Of a DNA stretch of 31,892 nt, positions 21,535 through 29,149 are shown piece by piece. Below the pieces are notes generated by a model. That model did not search any database and had not been told where the DNA came from. It saw only the letters and a list, made by a program, of their open reading frames with translations. The stretch comes from a virus. The DNA lies in the IMG/VR virus record IMGVR_UViG_3300029951_000085, positions 1 through 31,892 of that record; one strand, written 5' to 3'. Both the position numbers and the translations under genes were made by a program. Positions within the stretch are counted from its first letter, which is position 1. Each line of letters starts with the position of its first letter.

Positions 21535-23256
21535 TTATGCGGCAATGGGTTGAGGGATAGGACTCGGTGTCGGTAAAGACGGCATAGCGGGCTTTATAGC
21601 GCCATTGGGGGGCATACCAGAAGGGTTCGGCGGCAATGCTGGCGCTGGGTTCTGATCTTCAAACTCCATAACCTCGTTTGTCTCTTCCGGCGTAAGGCCA
21701 AGCCAATCGAGCGTCTTCTGTTTTGCGATCTTGTTGAGCGGGATATTGTTCGGGAACTGCGCCTGGGCGACGTTCAACTTCTGGATCATGTCGAGGCTGT
21801 TTGATTCCTTGTCAGCCTTTGAGCCAACCTTCACCTTGTAGCCTTCTTTGGAATACGTCTGTGCGAGGTCAATGGTCTTGCCGTAATACTTTCCCTTTTG
21901 CGATTTCTTATAAAGCTTCGGTTGGGTCATCGTCTTGCCGTTAGCCATGACGATTGCACACGATATTTCGCCGATGTCCTGCCAATAGCGTTTGTGGTAT
22001 TTAGATACATTCTGTGCGCGTTCCTTGGCCTTGGCTGCGAGTATCTGAATCTCCTGGGCGGTTTGCTGTGCGCCGCCAGCATTCGGGTCGGGATCACCGG
22101 ACTCAACTGCCGTCGCGCCAGTGACGCCTTGAATCTCGCCGTCAATCCAATCCATTTCGTTGAACACGTCCGCCATCGGCGCGATAGTGACAGTCTGGAG
22201 AACGTCTTTCGGCGGTCCCGGCAACGGGTAAAAGCCGAACGGTGCTGGGTCATACCCAACGGGTACCCAGCCTTCTTTCGCTGTCGAGTCATAGAACTGC
22301 ATACCGTAGTTCGCGAGCTGGCCGTTCTCAACTTTCTGGCTCCAACGGGCATTCGCGACAAGGTTCAAGCCGCGAACGGAGTCAGCGCCGCCGTCGCTCC
22401 AACAATCGGTGCGTTCGGTATCACCTGCCCAGCTTGCCCAGCTCAACATGTTGATACCAAGGATTTCATCAAGCGGCTTCTGCATGATGATCTGATTTGC
22501 ATTTGCTGTGACGATCACCATAACCACGTCCTTCTGGTTATCCTCATCCCATACCTTTTGTTGAATCTCGTTCAATTCAACATACGTTTCGCCAACGATG
22601 GGATTCTGGACATCAGGAACGCCCATATCGAGCATTCGCTGTGCGCGGTCTGCGACGATCTGCGCGTTCTGTCCGGCAATGATGAGTCCTGCTTTGGTGG
22701 CAAAGAATGTACGGAGTTCGTTGATTGCGGCTTTGTCGTAAAGCGGATTCAATTCGATCTCTGAGATGGAGCGATAGATGCCGATATGAGAAATCCTGCG
22801 GCCTGATTGCAAGTCCCACGGATTCATATAGCGGTCAAGCAATACGTCCTGGGGGTCAATAACCTCAAGATGTAACCAGCCGTCGAGAATATTGATCTTC
22901 ATGAATGAACGGCCATAAAGCCATTCCTGTTTGCGATCAACTTCCTCAAGGATGTCGAGGCGGTCGCGGTCGGCGACCTCAGTCCAGTAGGCGTTCAAGA
23001 AAAGCTCGGCCTTCTGGTCGTTGCCCTTATCCTCGAACTCGATGTCTACCGGCCAATTGGTCTGCGTGAGATACGTTTTGAGCGTCTTCTTCATGTACGG
23101 TACGTTCACGGACTGCCGTTGCGTGAGCCGGTTGATGATGACGGTATCGCGATAGAGTTCGTAATTGAGCGTCCATTGCGGGTGACGCCTCATGCGCCAA
23201 TACAAGTCAGCGACTTGGTTCTTGGCGATTTGGTCTATGGTGAGCGGTTCAACCAT
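21535..23256 (-). CDS. portal protein
   Basis: A 573-residue protein forming the dodecameric DNA channel at the capsid vertex. Typical podovirus portal features include an N-terminal helical region (VADLYWRMRRHPQW), NPWDLQSGRRISHIG, GADSVRGLNLVANARW, a wing/clip region with IAPMADVFNEMDWIDGEIQG and VTGATAVESGDPDPNAGG, then the long stem helix and a Pro-rich tail. The start at 23256 (MVEPLTIDQ) was chosen over an ATG at 23334, which would precede the promoter and include a Pro/His/Cys-rich, unlikely extension. It has its own promoter just upstream. Confidence 0.9.
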   Translation of the reverse strand: MVEPLTIDQIAKNQVADLYWRMRRHPQWTLNYELYRDTVIINRLTQRQSVNVPYMKKTLKTYLTQTNWPVDIEFEDKGNDQKAELFLNAYWTEVADRDRLDILEEVDRKQEWLYGRSFMKINILDGWLHLEVIDPQDVLLDRYMNPWDLQSGRRISHIGIYRSISEIELNPLYDKAAINELRTFFATKAGLIIAGQNAQIVADRAQRMLDMGVPDVQNPIVGETYVELNEIQQKVWDEDNQKDVVMVIVTANANQIIMQKPLDEILGINMLSWASWAGDTERTDCWSDGGADSVRGLNLVANARWSQKVENGQLANYGMQFYDSTAKEGWVPVGYDPAPFGFYPLPGPPKDVLQTVTIAPMADVFNEMDWIDGEIQGVTGATAVESGDPDPNAGGAQQTAQEIQILAAKAKERAQNVSKYHKRYWQDIGEISCAIVMANGKTMTQPKLYKKSQKGKYYGKTIDLAQTYSKEGYKVKVGSKADKESNSLDMIQKLNVAQAQFPNNIPLNKIAKQKTLDWLGLTPEETNEVMEFEDQNPAPALPPNPSGMPPNGAIKPAMPSLPTPSPIPQPIAA

Positions 23257-23268
23257 GGGTATACGCTG

Positions 23269-23296
23269 AGTATGATTGCCACACGGGAGAGCGCAA
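23269..23296 (-). promoter_or_regulatory. sigma70-like promoter for portal and downstream genes
   Basis: Minus strand TTGCGC (23296-23291), 16-base spacer, CATACT (23274-23269). The predicted start is only a few bases before the ATG at 23256. Copy 4 of the 11-mer lies 12 bases upstream. Confidence 0.45.
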
Positions 23297-23308
23297 GAGC
23301 TATGAGGG

Positions 23309-23319
23309 TGGGGATAAGT
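23309..23319 (-). promoter_or_regulatory. recurring 11-mer ACTTATCCCCA, copy 4
   Basis: One base different from the other copies. It lies 12 bases upstream of the TTGCGC -35 of the portal promoter. Confidence 0.45.
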
Positions 23320-23361
23320 CAGGGAAGGAGACACACGCGAATGCGCGAATCCCCATATCCC

Positions 23362-24369
23362 TTACCACTTGTTCACGGGTTTCGGAAGCAGGTTCATTCG
23401 TACGAAATCCCTTTCGAAGCTGATCTCTTCCACGATCATCGCAACCGGAAAAGGTGAAGTAGTGTCGATTTGTACATTGCTGCTTGATGATGGGCAGACA
23501 CTGATGCTCGGAGCAATATCTTTGAAGATGTTGGCGATCAGGGGACTCGTACTACTTGAACTTCCACCCTTGGTGCCTGAGCTGTTGCCGGAAGCACCTG
23601 ATCCCGAACCGCTCTTGCCATCGACCGCGTTGATGATGCTCGTTGTCTGAGTGCCAACAGCATTGACGTCACTCGCGATGGGGTTTGAATCCGACGAATT
23701 GGTCTTTGTGTTTTTCCCTTGTTGACCGGCTGTATTGGTTGAAGGCGTACTCGCGTTTTTGTTCTTGGTGTCAGACGCACTATCGGTCGTTTTGCTCTTG
23801 TCGCAGTTATTGTCACCGAAACTGATGCCAGTTGAGTTTGACGATGAGACCTTGACGTGCGATGTGGTGTAGACAGCTTTGATGACGTATAGTTTCCAGT
23901 TCTTCCAGCCGAGCTTGTTATTCCAAAGGTCTTCGGCCTTCTTGAACGTCGGCGAATTAGGATCGGTGATTGCTGCGAGTGCTTCCGGTGATAGCTCCCA
24001 TCCCTGTAGCTGCATTGGGTCCGTCGTCAACGTTGTTCCGTGTGAAACCGAGGGTTTTACCGGAACGCCGAATAGCGTCGCCGCAAGTGAAAACTCATTA
24101 TCGGTCTTCATGGTGAAGCCAGTAATCGTTAGCTGCGCGGGTTGCGCAGTCATGTTTGCAATCGCCTTGTCTAGAAAATTAGGGTCAGGACTTGCACCAC
24201 TCCTGAAAACAACAAGAGTGCCAGGCTTATAGTCTGGGTTTCCGGCTGGTACCGGTGTCAGGTTTTCGGCGTTGAGCACTTTGTTGAGTGCGCTGTTCTT
24301 TTGCGCATGGATAGTCGAAATGCTCATAAATGCGCACACAAAAACGGTAAGGGATTGCCTAAAAACCAT
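23362..24369 (-). CDS. secreted Ser/Asn/Thr-rich protein inserted between terminase and portal
   Basis: A 335-residue protein with a clear signal peptide (basic MVFR, hydrophobic 5-20, AxA-like site at IHAQ). Residues 25-170 look globular and contain several WN/WK segments (ELSPEALAAI, LGWKNWKLYVIKAVYTT); residues about 180-290 are low-complexity Ser/Asn/Thr/Gly; the end returns to folded sequence (PFPVAMIVEEISFERDFV). Two Cys (CDKSK, SVCPSS). It has what its virion neighbours lack: a strong GAGGAG site and its own promoter inside the end of the terminase gene. That fits an independently expressed cargo gene (moron), possibly made in the lysogen. Confidence 0.8.
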   Translation of the reverse strand: MVFRQSLTVFVCAFMSISTIHAQKNSALNKVLNAENLTPVPAGNPDYKPGTLVVFRSGASPDPNFLDKAIANMTAQPAQLTITGFTMKTDNEFSLAATLFGVPVKPSVSHGTTLTTDPMQLQGWELSPEALAAITDPNSPTFKKAEDLWNNKLGWKNWKLYVIKAVYTTSHVKVSSSNSTGISFGDNNCDKSKTTDSASDTKNKNASTPSTNTAGQQGKNTKTNSSDSNPIASDVNAVGTQTTSIINAVDGKSGSGSGASGNSSGTKGGSSSSTSPLIANIFKDIAPSISVCPSSSSNVQIDTTSPFPVAMIVEEISFERDFVRMNLLPKPVNKW

Positions 24370-24427
24370 GACTTCTCCTCGATGATGATTTTCAAAGCTA
24401 AATCTGATGCTGGGGGCCGGTTGTCCG

Positions 24428-24456
24428 ATAATACCCTAAGCCGTCATCCCCGGAAA
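24428..24456 (-). promoter_or_regulatory. candidate promoter for the secreted cargo gene
   Basis: Minus strand TTTCCG (24456-24451), 17-base spacer, TATTAT (24433-24428), overlapping the last codons of the large terminase. The ATG of the cargo gene is about 59 bases downstream. Confidence 0.4.
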
Positions 24457-25650
24457 CGGCTTTACAAGCCCCGTCGTCGGTGCTGGCACGAATGAAACCG
24501 TGTGCGTGAGCGATACGATGGCATACCGGATCGCATCCATCGAATGGCTGTATTCGTGCTCCGGTACATTCGTCACCTTGCCGTCTCGGTCAATGATCCA
24601 CAGGTAGTTGCGATATTCCTTGATGATGTTGAGCGACCGGCTGGTAACTGATACTGCTTGCGCCTGGACAAGCTGGATGCCGTTGTTGACCGAATCTTTG
24701 CCCTTTTGAGCGCCGATGATGTTCAAGCCATATCCCTTGATCTCGTCAATGGATTTTGGCTCGGCAGAATCGGCGATAACCAACGCACGCGGGAGATTGA
24801 GCAACGTGTCGGCGATCTGCTTGTTGCTCATGCGCTTTGCATAGAGGATTTCATCAACAATGTAGCCGCCGTTATAGCGGTAGATCGCAACGAGCGAGCT
24901 TGGATCGTTTGAATAGCCGAAGTCGAGGCCGTAGCGTTCTAACCGTGCTTCGTGCGGGATGGCATCAATGATCTGCCAGTCCTTGTAGATTTTCCCTTCA
25001 ACTTCGCCGAGCTGTCCTAATCCATAGACCGGCCACCACGACTTGTTATTCTTGTGGGATTCGATCTCGTTGATCGTCGTTTGGCCCAACGCTTCGTTGT
25101 CGAGGTAAGTGAGCGTGATGAAGTCAATGTCATCGCGCCGTCCTTGCATCTCCGTGTAGAACCAAAACTCATTCGTCGGGTTCCAATCCATCCACACGAT
25201 CTCGCGGGTACGGATGATGAGCTGGTCAGCGATCTTGTAATCAAGGTTGTTGGCCTCGTTGATGAAGAGAACATCGCGGCGTGGGCCGTGTGCTTTGCCA
25301 TAGGTGTCCGGCGCATAGAACTCAAGCCTGCATCCTGTCTCGAACGTGTAGGTGTGCTTGGTCTGGTTCCAGCGATCATCGTTCCAATAGCCGCGATCCT
25401 TCATGATGCCTTCAAAGTCGAGCATCGCTCCTTTTTCGAGGTGCGGATACGACTCAGAAACAACCGATGCGGTCTTGCCCCGGTTCGTTTGGCAATAGTC
25501 AATAAGCCATATCAGGATGGATATGGTCTTCGATGCTGAGGTTCCACCGGCAACCGCGCGGATTCGCTTACGAAGGGCGAATACCTTTTTGGTCGCGGTC
25601 GTATTGGAGAAACTAAACGGCTTCGCTTGGAGGGGTAGTGCTTGTTGCAT
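24436..25650 (-). CDS. terL: terminase large subunit
   Basis: A 404-residue packaging ATPase and nuclease. The ATPase half has a Walker A-like GGTSASKT (35-42), Walker B DVLFINEA (126-133) and the DWNPT coupling motif near 155-159. The nuclease half has acidic residues in LDFGYSNDPS (Asp243), VIADSAEP (Asp294) and SHSMDAIRYA (Asp372), as in the RNase H-like nuclease of the Terminase_3/PBSX type. The ATG overlaps the small terminase by 38 bases, so the two are coupled. Confidence 0.95.
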   Translation of the reverse strand: MQQALPLQAKPFSFSNTTATKKVFALRKRIRAVAGGTSASKTISILIWLIDYCQTNRGKTASVVSESYPHLEKGAMLDFEGIMKDRGYWNDDRWNQTKHTYTFETGCRLEFYAPDTYGKAHGPRRDVLFINEANNLDYKIADQLIIRTREIVWMDWNPTNEFWFYTEMQGRRDDIDFITLTYLDNEALGQTTINEIESHKNNKSWWPVYGLGQLGEVEGKIYKDWQIIDAIPHEARLERYGLDFGYSNDPSSLVAIYRYNGGYIVDEILYAKRMSNKQIADTLLNLPRALVIADSAEPKSIDEIKGYGLNIIGAQKGKDSVNNGIQLVQAQAVSVTSRSLNIIKEYRNYLWIIDRDGKVTNVPEHEYSHSMDAIRYAIVSLTHTVSFVPAPTTGLVKPFPGMTA

Positions 25651-26101
25651 TTGCGTCGGTGCTTAGTCCGCCATAGATCGGGGCTGGTAGCGTTTTACCG
25701 TCGCTTGTAAGGTCGAGCTTATCGCCGAATTTCTTCGGCAGAACCTTGGAGAGATACCATTTTCGAGTATCAACGCGGAGGCGGGAGCGGGTAGTGAACT
25801 CGCGATTCTCAACGACCTGATCGTGGCCGTTCAACTTCACAACCATGTGATCGTCAGTGCTGTCGTCGGCGATCTCTAGGAGTTCATCGAACATCAGTTC
25901 AGCTTGTGATGCCCGTGCGCGCGCGTAATGCTCTGAAAACAGCTTCTTGGCCGGATCAACTTCGTCAATGAGCCAAAGGAAGACCGTTGATGCCGCTGGC
26001 ATTTCTTCTTCTCCGCATATCGTCCGTAAGCTCTCACCCTCGGATATTCGTAAACAAATCTGATCTCCTAGCTCTGTGGTGAATGTGGATGGTCGTGCCA
26101 T
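25613..26101 (-). CDS. terS: terminase small subunit
   Basis: A 162-residue protein directly upstream of and overlapping terL. The N-terminal helix-turn-helix-like region (GDQICLRISEGESLRTICGE, then PAASTVFLWLIDE) and the following HYARARASQAELMFDELLEIAD, VDTRKWYLSKVLPKKFGDK are typical of small terminases that recognise phage DNA. The start overlaps the previous stop as TAATG. The C-terminus is Thr/Pro-rich. Confidence 0.9.
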   Translation of the reverse strand: MARPSTFTTELGDQICLRISEGESLRTICGEEEMPAASTVFLWLIDEVDPAKKLFSEHYARARASQAELMFDELLEIADDSTDDHMVVKLNGHDQVVENREFTTRSRLRVDTRKWYLSKVLPKKFGDKLDLTSDGKTLPAPIYGGLSTDANATSTTPPSEAV

Positions 26102-26346
26102 TAGCTCTTGAATTGATAGCTTTTCGCGTCTTCGATGACGGCTTTCCCCATCTTCTTGAAGTCTTTCGCCTTCACAGTGAAGAGCAACATCTTTGCTCCC
26201 TTCTTCATGGTCTTCGTCCGTTTGTTGTAATCCGTGGGCTGGGCGACAACGTAATGCCGGTCAATGCACGGCAGTTTGCACGGGTCGCATGGAATGTTCG
26301 TGTCCGCAAGCTCTAGGACGAGGTTAGGCAGTTGTTTCGGGGGCAT
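26101..26346 (-). CDS. small basic protein with Cys cluster
   Basis: An 81-residue protein with C-x2-C-x3-C (IPCDPCKLPCIDRHY) in the N-terminal half, a possible metal site with the His, and a basic C-terminal half (KKGAKMLLFTVKAKDFKKMG). Unrecognised. It overlaps the 71-residue gene by 23 bases and touches terS as TAATG, so it belongs to the packaging operon. Confidence 0.7.
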   Translation of the reverse strand: MPPKQLPNLVLELADTNIPCDPCKLPCIDRHYVVAQPTDYNKRTKTMKKGAKMLLFTVKAKDFKKMGKAVIEDAKSYQFKS

Positions 26347-26539
26347 TTGGTATGCGCATAGGTTTCTTAGCGAACGGGGTAAGCACGAGCGAGAGTGCCG
26401 CTTTCCAGATAAACCACGGCAGGTACTTTGGTTTGCGTCGGATGATCTTCCCAGCGAGGTATAGAAATGTCTGCGGGTCCTGGAGGATGTCCGCGACTTG
26501 CTGGTTAATCTTCATTTGTCGGTCGTATTTGCGGCTCAT
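26324..26539 (-). CDS. small basic membrane-associated protein
   Basis: A 71-residue protein with a basic start (MSRKYDRQMKI), a helical region with KIIRRKPKYL, and one hydrophobic segment PWFIWKAALSLVLTPFA. Unrecognised. It overlaps the next gene by 23 bases and follows the 36-residue gene by 12 bases in the terminase operon. Confidence 0.66.
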   Translation of the reverse strand: MSRKYDRQMKINQQVADILQDPQTFLYLAGKIIRRKPKYLPWFIWKAALSLVLTPFAKKPMRIPNAPETTA

Positions 26540-26551
26540 TGGGATGGGTGG

Positions 26552-26662
26552 TTATTTCGCGAGGATTCCCCTCACGATCTGGATGGCTGCGGCAATCTCA
26601 AGGCAGGTGATGAGAATAATGAAATGCACACGGAGTGCGGCCTTGAAACGCTGGTGAGTCAT
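26552..26662 (-). CDS. 36-residue membrane protein, first gene of the terminase operon
   Basis: ATG at 26662 to TAA at 26552: MTHQRFKAALR, then one hydrophobic helix (VHFIILITCLEIAAAIQIV). It is the first gene after the TTGACA-16-TACGAT promoter. A longer form starting at 26794 would read through that promoter and the divergent gene and was rejected. Function unknown. Confidence 0.55.
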   Translation of the reverse strand: MTHQRFKAALRVHFIILITCLEIAAAIQIVRGILAK

Positions 26663-26676
26663 GAGGGGATGATCTA

Positions 26677-26704
26677 ATCGTACAATTACCCTCGAAACTG
26701 TCAA
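26677..26704 (-). promoter_or_regulatory. strong sigma70-like promoter for the terminase operon
   Basis: Minus strand TTGACA (26704-26699), 16-base spacer, TACGAT (26682-26677). It overlaps the leader of the divergent gene at 26721, whose TACAAT element starts at 26681, so the two directions may interfere. Confidence 0.62.
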
Positions 26705-26720
26705 TGCACAGGGAGAATGT

Positions 26721-27221
26721 ATGCAACCGAGCACAACTGCACTCGTCGTGGCAGGCGTGGGAGTCGCTGGAATCCTCGTCGGCCATCTCTTCACCCGGTC
26801 GTGGCAGCATGAACAGTGGCTACGGGATAAGCGTTATCAGGATTATCAAGATGTCTTGAGCGCCGTGACCACCGCGTATATGGCGATCATTCGAGTAGAC
26901 AGGATGGAAGGGACATCCCTCTACAACGAAGATATGGTGAAAGAGCTGGAGGTCATCAAGGTTGAAGCATTCCGGGTGCTGCGTGATCGCATCTTCATTG
27001 CTTATGAGCTTGCAGAGGCCGACATACTTGGCGAATGGGATTCCGCTGTCACTAATTTTGAAAAGTTGAACATTGACGATGTGACCTTTGCTAAACGGTT
27101 CAACGTGGTGAATGACAAGCTGGTGCGCATGGCACTCAACCCTGCGAAGCGTCCGTGGTGGCCCAAGCGTTGTTGGAATCGTCGCAATGTGGCGAAGTTC
27201 CGCGCCGAGCATCCTCAATAA
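26721..27221 (+). CDS. membrane-anchored protein, paralogue 1 of a tandem pair
   Basis: A 166-residue protein with one N-terminal membrane helix (ALVVAGVGVAGILVGHLF) followed by TRSWQHEQWLRDKRYQDYQDVL and a helical cytoplasmic domain (VLRDRIFIAYELAEADILGEW). The order matches proteins common in Acidobacteriota (memory). The Shine-Dalgarno site GGGAG lies five bases before the ATG. It is 34-39 bases downstream of TACAATT, which is also found before its paralogue. It points against the phage operons, so it is probably lysogenic cargo. Confidence 0.82.
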   Translation: MQPSTTALVVAGVGVAGILVGHLFTRSWQHEQWLRDKRYQDYQDVLSAVTTAYMAIIRVDRMEGTSLYNEDMVKELEVIKVEAFRVLRDRIFIAYELAEADILGEWDSAVTNFEKLNIDDVTFAKRFNVVNDKLVRMALNPAKRPWWPKRCWNRRNVAKFRAEHPQ

Positions 27222-27269
27222 GATCGCGGGTACAATTGCAGCGCAAACCAATACCAAAGACGGAGAGAT

Positions 27270-27782
27270 ATGCAACCGCCTGATCCGCATCCACATATAA
27301 CGCTCGTGCTGGCATGTTGGGCGGCGATTGGCCCGCTACTCGGCATCGCTATCGGTCAATATCTTACGAAATCGTGGCAACGCGAGCAATGGACACTCGA
27401 TAATAAGAAACAAGAATACCGCGAACTCCTAGCTATTCTGACCCGATCGTACGGAACGATCATTCGTCTTCAAGCGCCTGGAGCAGTGCGAAGTGGTGAC
27501 GAAGAGAAAGAGCTTCACACAGCACACCTTGACGCTTTGGCTGTGATGCGCGACCGCTTGTTCATCGGGCGAAGTCCGATGCTCCTAACAATATTTAAAC
27601 TGTGGACGGATGCAACAGAGGAATACGGCAATACGGGTGAGTTTCTGCCTTTTCGAAATAACTATAACAATATCCATGCATCCGTCTTGGGCGCGGCGGA
27701 TCGCGAACTCCAAATCTCAAAAGCGCGACAGAACATCTTCCAGCGAATACGCCAGTATATAAAGCCCTCCCGCAGCTTCTAG
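27270..27782 (+). CDS. membrane-anchored protein, paralogue 2 of a tandem pair
   Basis: A 170-residue protein with the same layout as its upstream neighbour: N-terminal helix (LVLACWAAIGPLLGIAIG), then LTKSWQREQWTLDNKKQEYREL and VMRDRLFIGRSPMLLTIFKLW. Shared anchors are SWQxEQW, YxxLL, MRDR/LRDR and IFI. GGAGAG lies close to the ATG and TACAATT again 32 bases upstream of it. The two genes are diverged, so the duplication is old. The 3' end overlaps the convergent VRR-NUC gene by 66 bases. Confidence 0.82.
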   Translation: MQPPDPHPHITLVLACWAAIGPLLGIAIGQYLTKSWQREQWTLDNKKQEYRELLAILTRSYGTIIRLQAPGAVRSGDEEKELHTAHLDALAVMRDRLFIGRSPMLLTIFKLWTDATEEYGNTGEFLPFRNNYNNIHASVLGAADRELQISKARQNIFQRIRQYIKPSRSF

Positions 27783-28028
27783 CTGGCGCTGGAACTCCTT
27801 CTGGTTGTCGTTCTGGCGTCCTTTTGGTGCTTTGACCTCAATGCCGACGAACTGCCCTTTTACAACACACACGATGTCAGGCGCTCCAACCACGCCGGCA
27901 CGGAAGAACCTGCGACTATGGGTCGCCGTTTCCGGCATTACGAACGCGCCGCTGTTGTTCCGGTAATGAAAAATCCGTTTGAGGGTTAGGTAATCGAGGA
28001 TCGTCCTCTGTATTTCCGATTCCTTCAA
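27717..28028 (-). CDS. VRR-NUC domain nuclease
   Basis: A 103-residue single-domain nuclease of the PD-(D/E)xK type: an N-terminal ESEIQRTILDYL, RNNSG, then GVVGAPDIVCVVKGQFVGIEVKAPKGRQ with catalytic-type Asp51, Glu64, Lys66 and Gln72. Stand-alone VRR-NUC proteins are common in phages and thought to cut branched DNA such as replication or packaging intermediates. The start is TTG at 28028 without a Shine-Dalgarno site; the preceding gene's stop is in the same frame five codons upstream, so no longer start is possible. Confidence 0.88.
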   Translation of the reverse strand: MKESEIQRTILDYLTLKRIFHYRNNSGAFVMPETATHSRRFFRAGVVGAPDIVCVVKGQFVGIEVKAPKGRQNDNQKEFQRQLEAAGGLYILAYSLEDVLSRF

Positions 28029-28040
28029 TGGGGTGGTGCG

Positions 28041-28211
28041 TTAGTGTTTCTTATGACTGATCTGCATTCCCCGGCTCGTAATAAACCGACTGTGACAAAC
28101 ACAGTCACAGGGCTTGTATTTTCCGTCATGCTCAGTCGGTAGGACGGACGTATCGCAATCGTCGTGGCGCTCCTCAGCGCACTCGATGCTGATGTTGATT
28201 TGGCGTTTCAT
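28041..28211 (-). CDS. 56-residue Cys/His-rich protein
   Basis: ATG at 28211. Residues show ECAEERHDDCD, then KPCDCVCHSRF: five cysteines with two or more histidines, likely binding a zinc ion. It is upstream of the VRR-NUC gene and in the same frame. Its ATG is only nine bases from the ATG of the divergent gene at 28221. Unrecognised family; a small regulatory or nuclease-accessory protein is possible. Confidence 0.66.
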   Translation of the reverse strand: MKRQINISIECAEERHDDCDTSVLPTEHDGKYKPCDCVCHSRFITSRGMQISHKKH

Positions 28212-28220
28212 GGAGAAAGT

Positions 28221-28655
28221 ATGGATATTCGTTTTTGGAGAACATGGTCGGTGGATCGGCGCAAGAAGTATGTGAGGCATATCGCTGATCTCATCCTGAA
28301 AGCGACTGCTGGCGGTCTAGTCACTCTCTCTATTCATAAAATATCGCCACACATGCCCGCGATCTATGCTGCGATGGCGCGAGTCCTGGGCGCTCATCTT
28401 AGCCAATTCATCATCGGATTGTTCATAGCGACAATGGGATTCGTGGCCCATAGATTCAAGCAGAGGAATCAGCGTTGGTATGGAATGGTTGAGGTGATGA
28501 TCGGGATAGTCTCAGGCTTCTCTATCGCCTTTGGCATGGTTCCGAGTCATGTTGTCTTGGCACAGTGGGCATCCTTGATCGGCTGCTCGTACGTTATCGC
28601 GCGTGGCTTGAACAACGTCTCTGATGCCAAAGCAAGGGTGCTATTGGCTCCGTAG
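28221..28655 (+). CDS. three-helix integral membrane protein
   Basis: A 144-residue protein: a basic start (RFWRTWSVDRRKKYVRHI), then about three hydrophobic segments (around 20-35 weak, LGAHLSQFIIGLFIATMGFVAH and MVEVMIGIVSGFSIAFGMV, then VVLAQWASLIGCSYVIARGL). GGAGAAAGT directly precedes the ATG, a strong site, so this start was preferred to one at 28164. It is the third rightward gene of the probable cargo group and ends inside the 3' end of a leftward gene (15-base overlap). Not recognised. Confidence 0.74.
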   Translation: MDIRFWRTWSVDRRKKYVRHIADLILKATAGGLVTLSIHKISPHMPAIYAAMARVLGAHLSQFIIGLFIATMGFVAHRFKQRNQRWYGMVEVMIGIVSGFSIAFGMVPSHVVLAQWASLIGCSYVIARGLNNVSDAKARVLLAP

Positions 28656-28796
28656 ATCGCTTGAAATCTGCTTCCTGATCTCAACGGTTGCCGTCCCGTT
28701 CTCATCGGTAATTTCCGCTTCGTACCACGCGTGTTTGCCGGCAGCCGTCTTGCGGAGGAATCGCTTGATGGTCACTTTGCCTTTCTTTTGCTTCAT
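28641..28796 (-). CDS. 51-residue basic protein
   Basis: ATG at 28796 to TAG at 28641. The sequence opens MKQKKGKVTIKRFLRKTAAG and continues with HAWYEAEITDENGTATVEI, which looks like a small beta-containing domain. The ATG overlaps the stop of the winged-helix gene as ATGA, a mark of a real gene. The end overlaps the convergent membrane-protein gene by 15 bases. Unknown function. Confidence 0.66.
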   Translation of the reverse strand: MKQKKGKVTIKRFLRKTAAGKHAWYEAEITDENGTATVEIRKQISSDLRSQ

Positions 28797-29116
28797 GCGA
28801 ATAGTGATGATTGATTTGGTTCGGCCTTTGGGGTTTGCGGGAACGCCTCCGGTAGCACCGGATGTTTAGCTTTCCATGAATGAGCAGTGCTGCCGGTGAC
28901 TTTGCAAGTGCGCTTCCCAGCGTCAAGGATCAAGCCCATCTTGCGTATCTCTAAAACGCGCGGCGTGACACGGTTCACGGGCCAGCCGAGATGCTGTCCA
29001 AGCTCGGCGTTCGTCACATTCGGGAAGTAGCGCAGGGCGTCGAGGACTGTTTTCTGTTTGGCTCCAAGGTTCTGTGTAGCGACCTTGTAAGCGAAGAATG
29101 ATGTGTCTTGTTGCAT
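28793..29116 (-). CDS. winged-helix DNA-binding protein
   Basis: A 107-residue protein. Residues about 18-70 (LGAKQKTVLDALRYFPNVTN, then AELGQHLGWPVNRVTPRVLE, then IRKMGLILDAGKRTCKVTG) form a typical winged helix-turn-helix with recognition helix and wing. Phages use such proteins as regulators or replication initiators. The ATG at 29116 was preferred to one at 29212, which would run through a promoter. The stop overlaps the next ATG (ATGA). Confidence 0.83.
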   Translation of the reverse strand: MQQDTSFFAYKVATQNLGAKQKTVLDALRYFPNVTNAELGQHLGWPVNRVTPRVLEIRKMGLILDAGKRTCKVTGSTAHSWKAKHPVLPEAFPQTPKAEPNQSSLFA

Positions 29117-29149
29117 GGCTAAATTGGAATCGTTAGTTAGTGAGTTTTT

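Noticed and set aside
2744-23319. TTATCCCCA copies as a DnaA-box replication origin
   Set aside because: They are spread over 20 kb as single sites and not clustered with an AT-rich element, and each lies at a transcription unit. A regulator site fits better.
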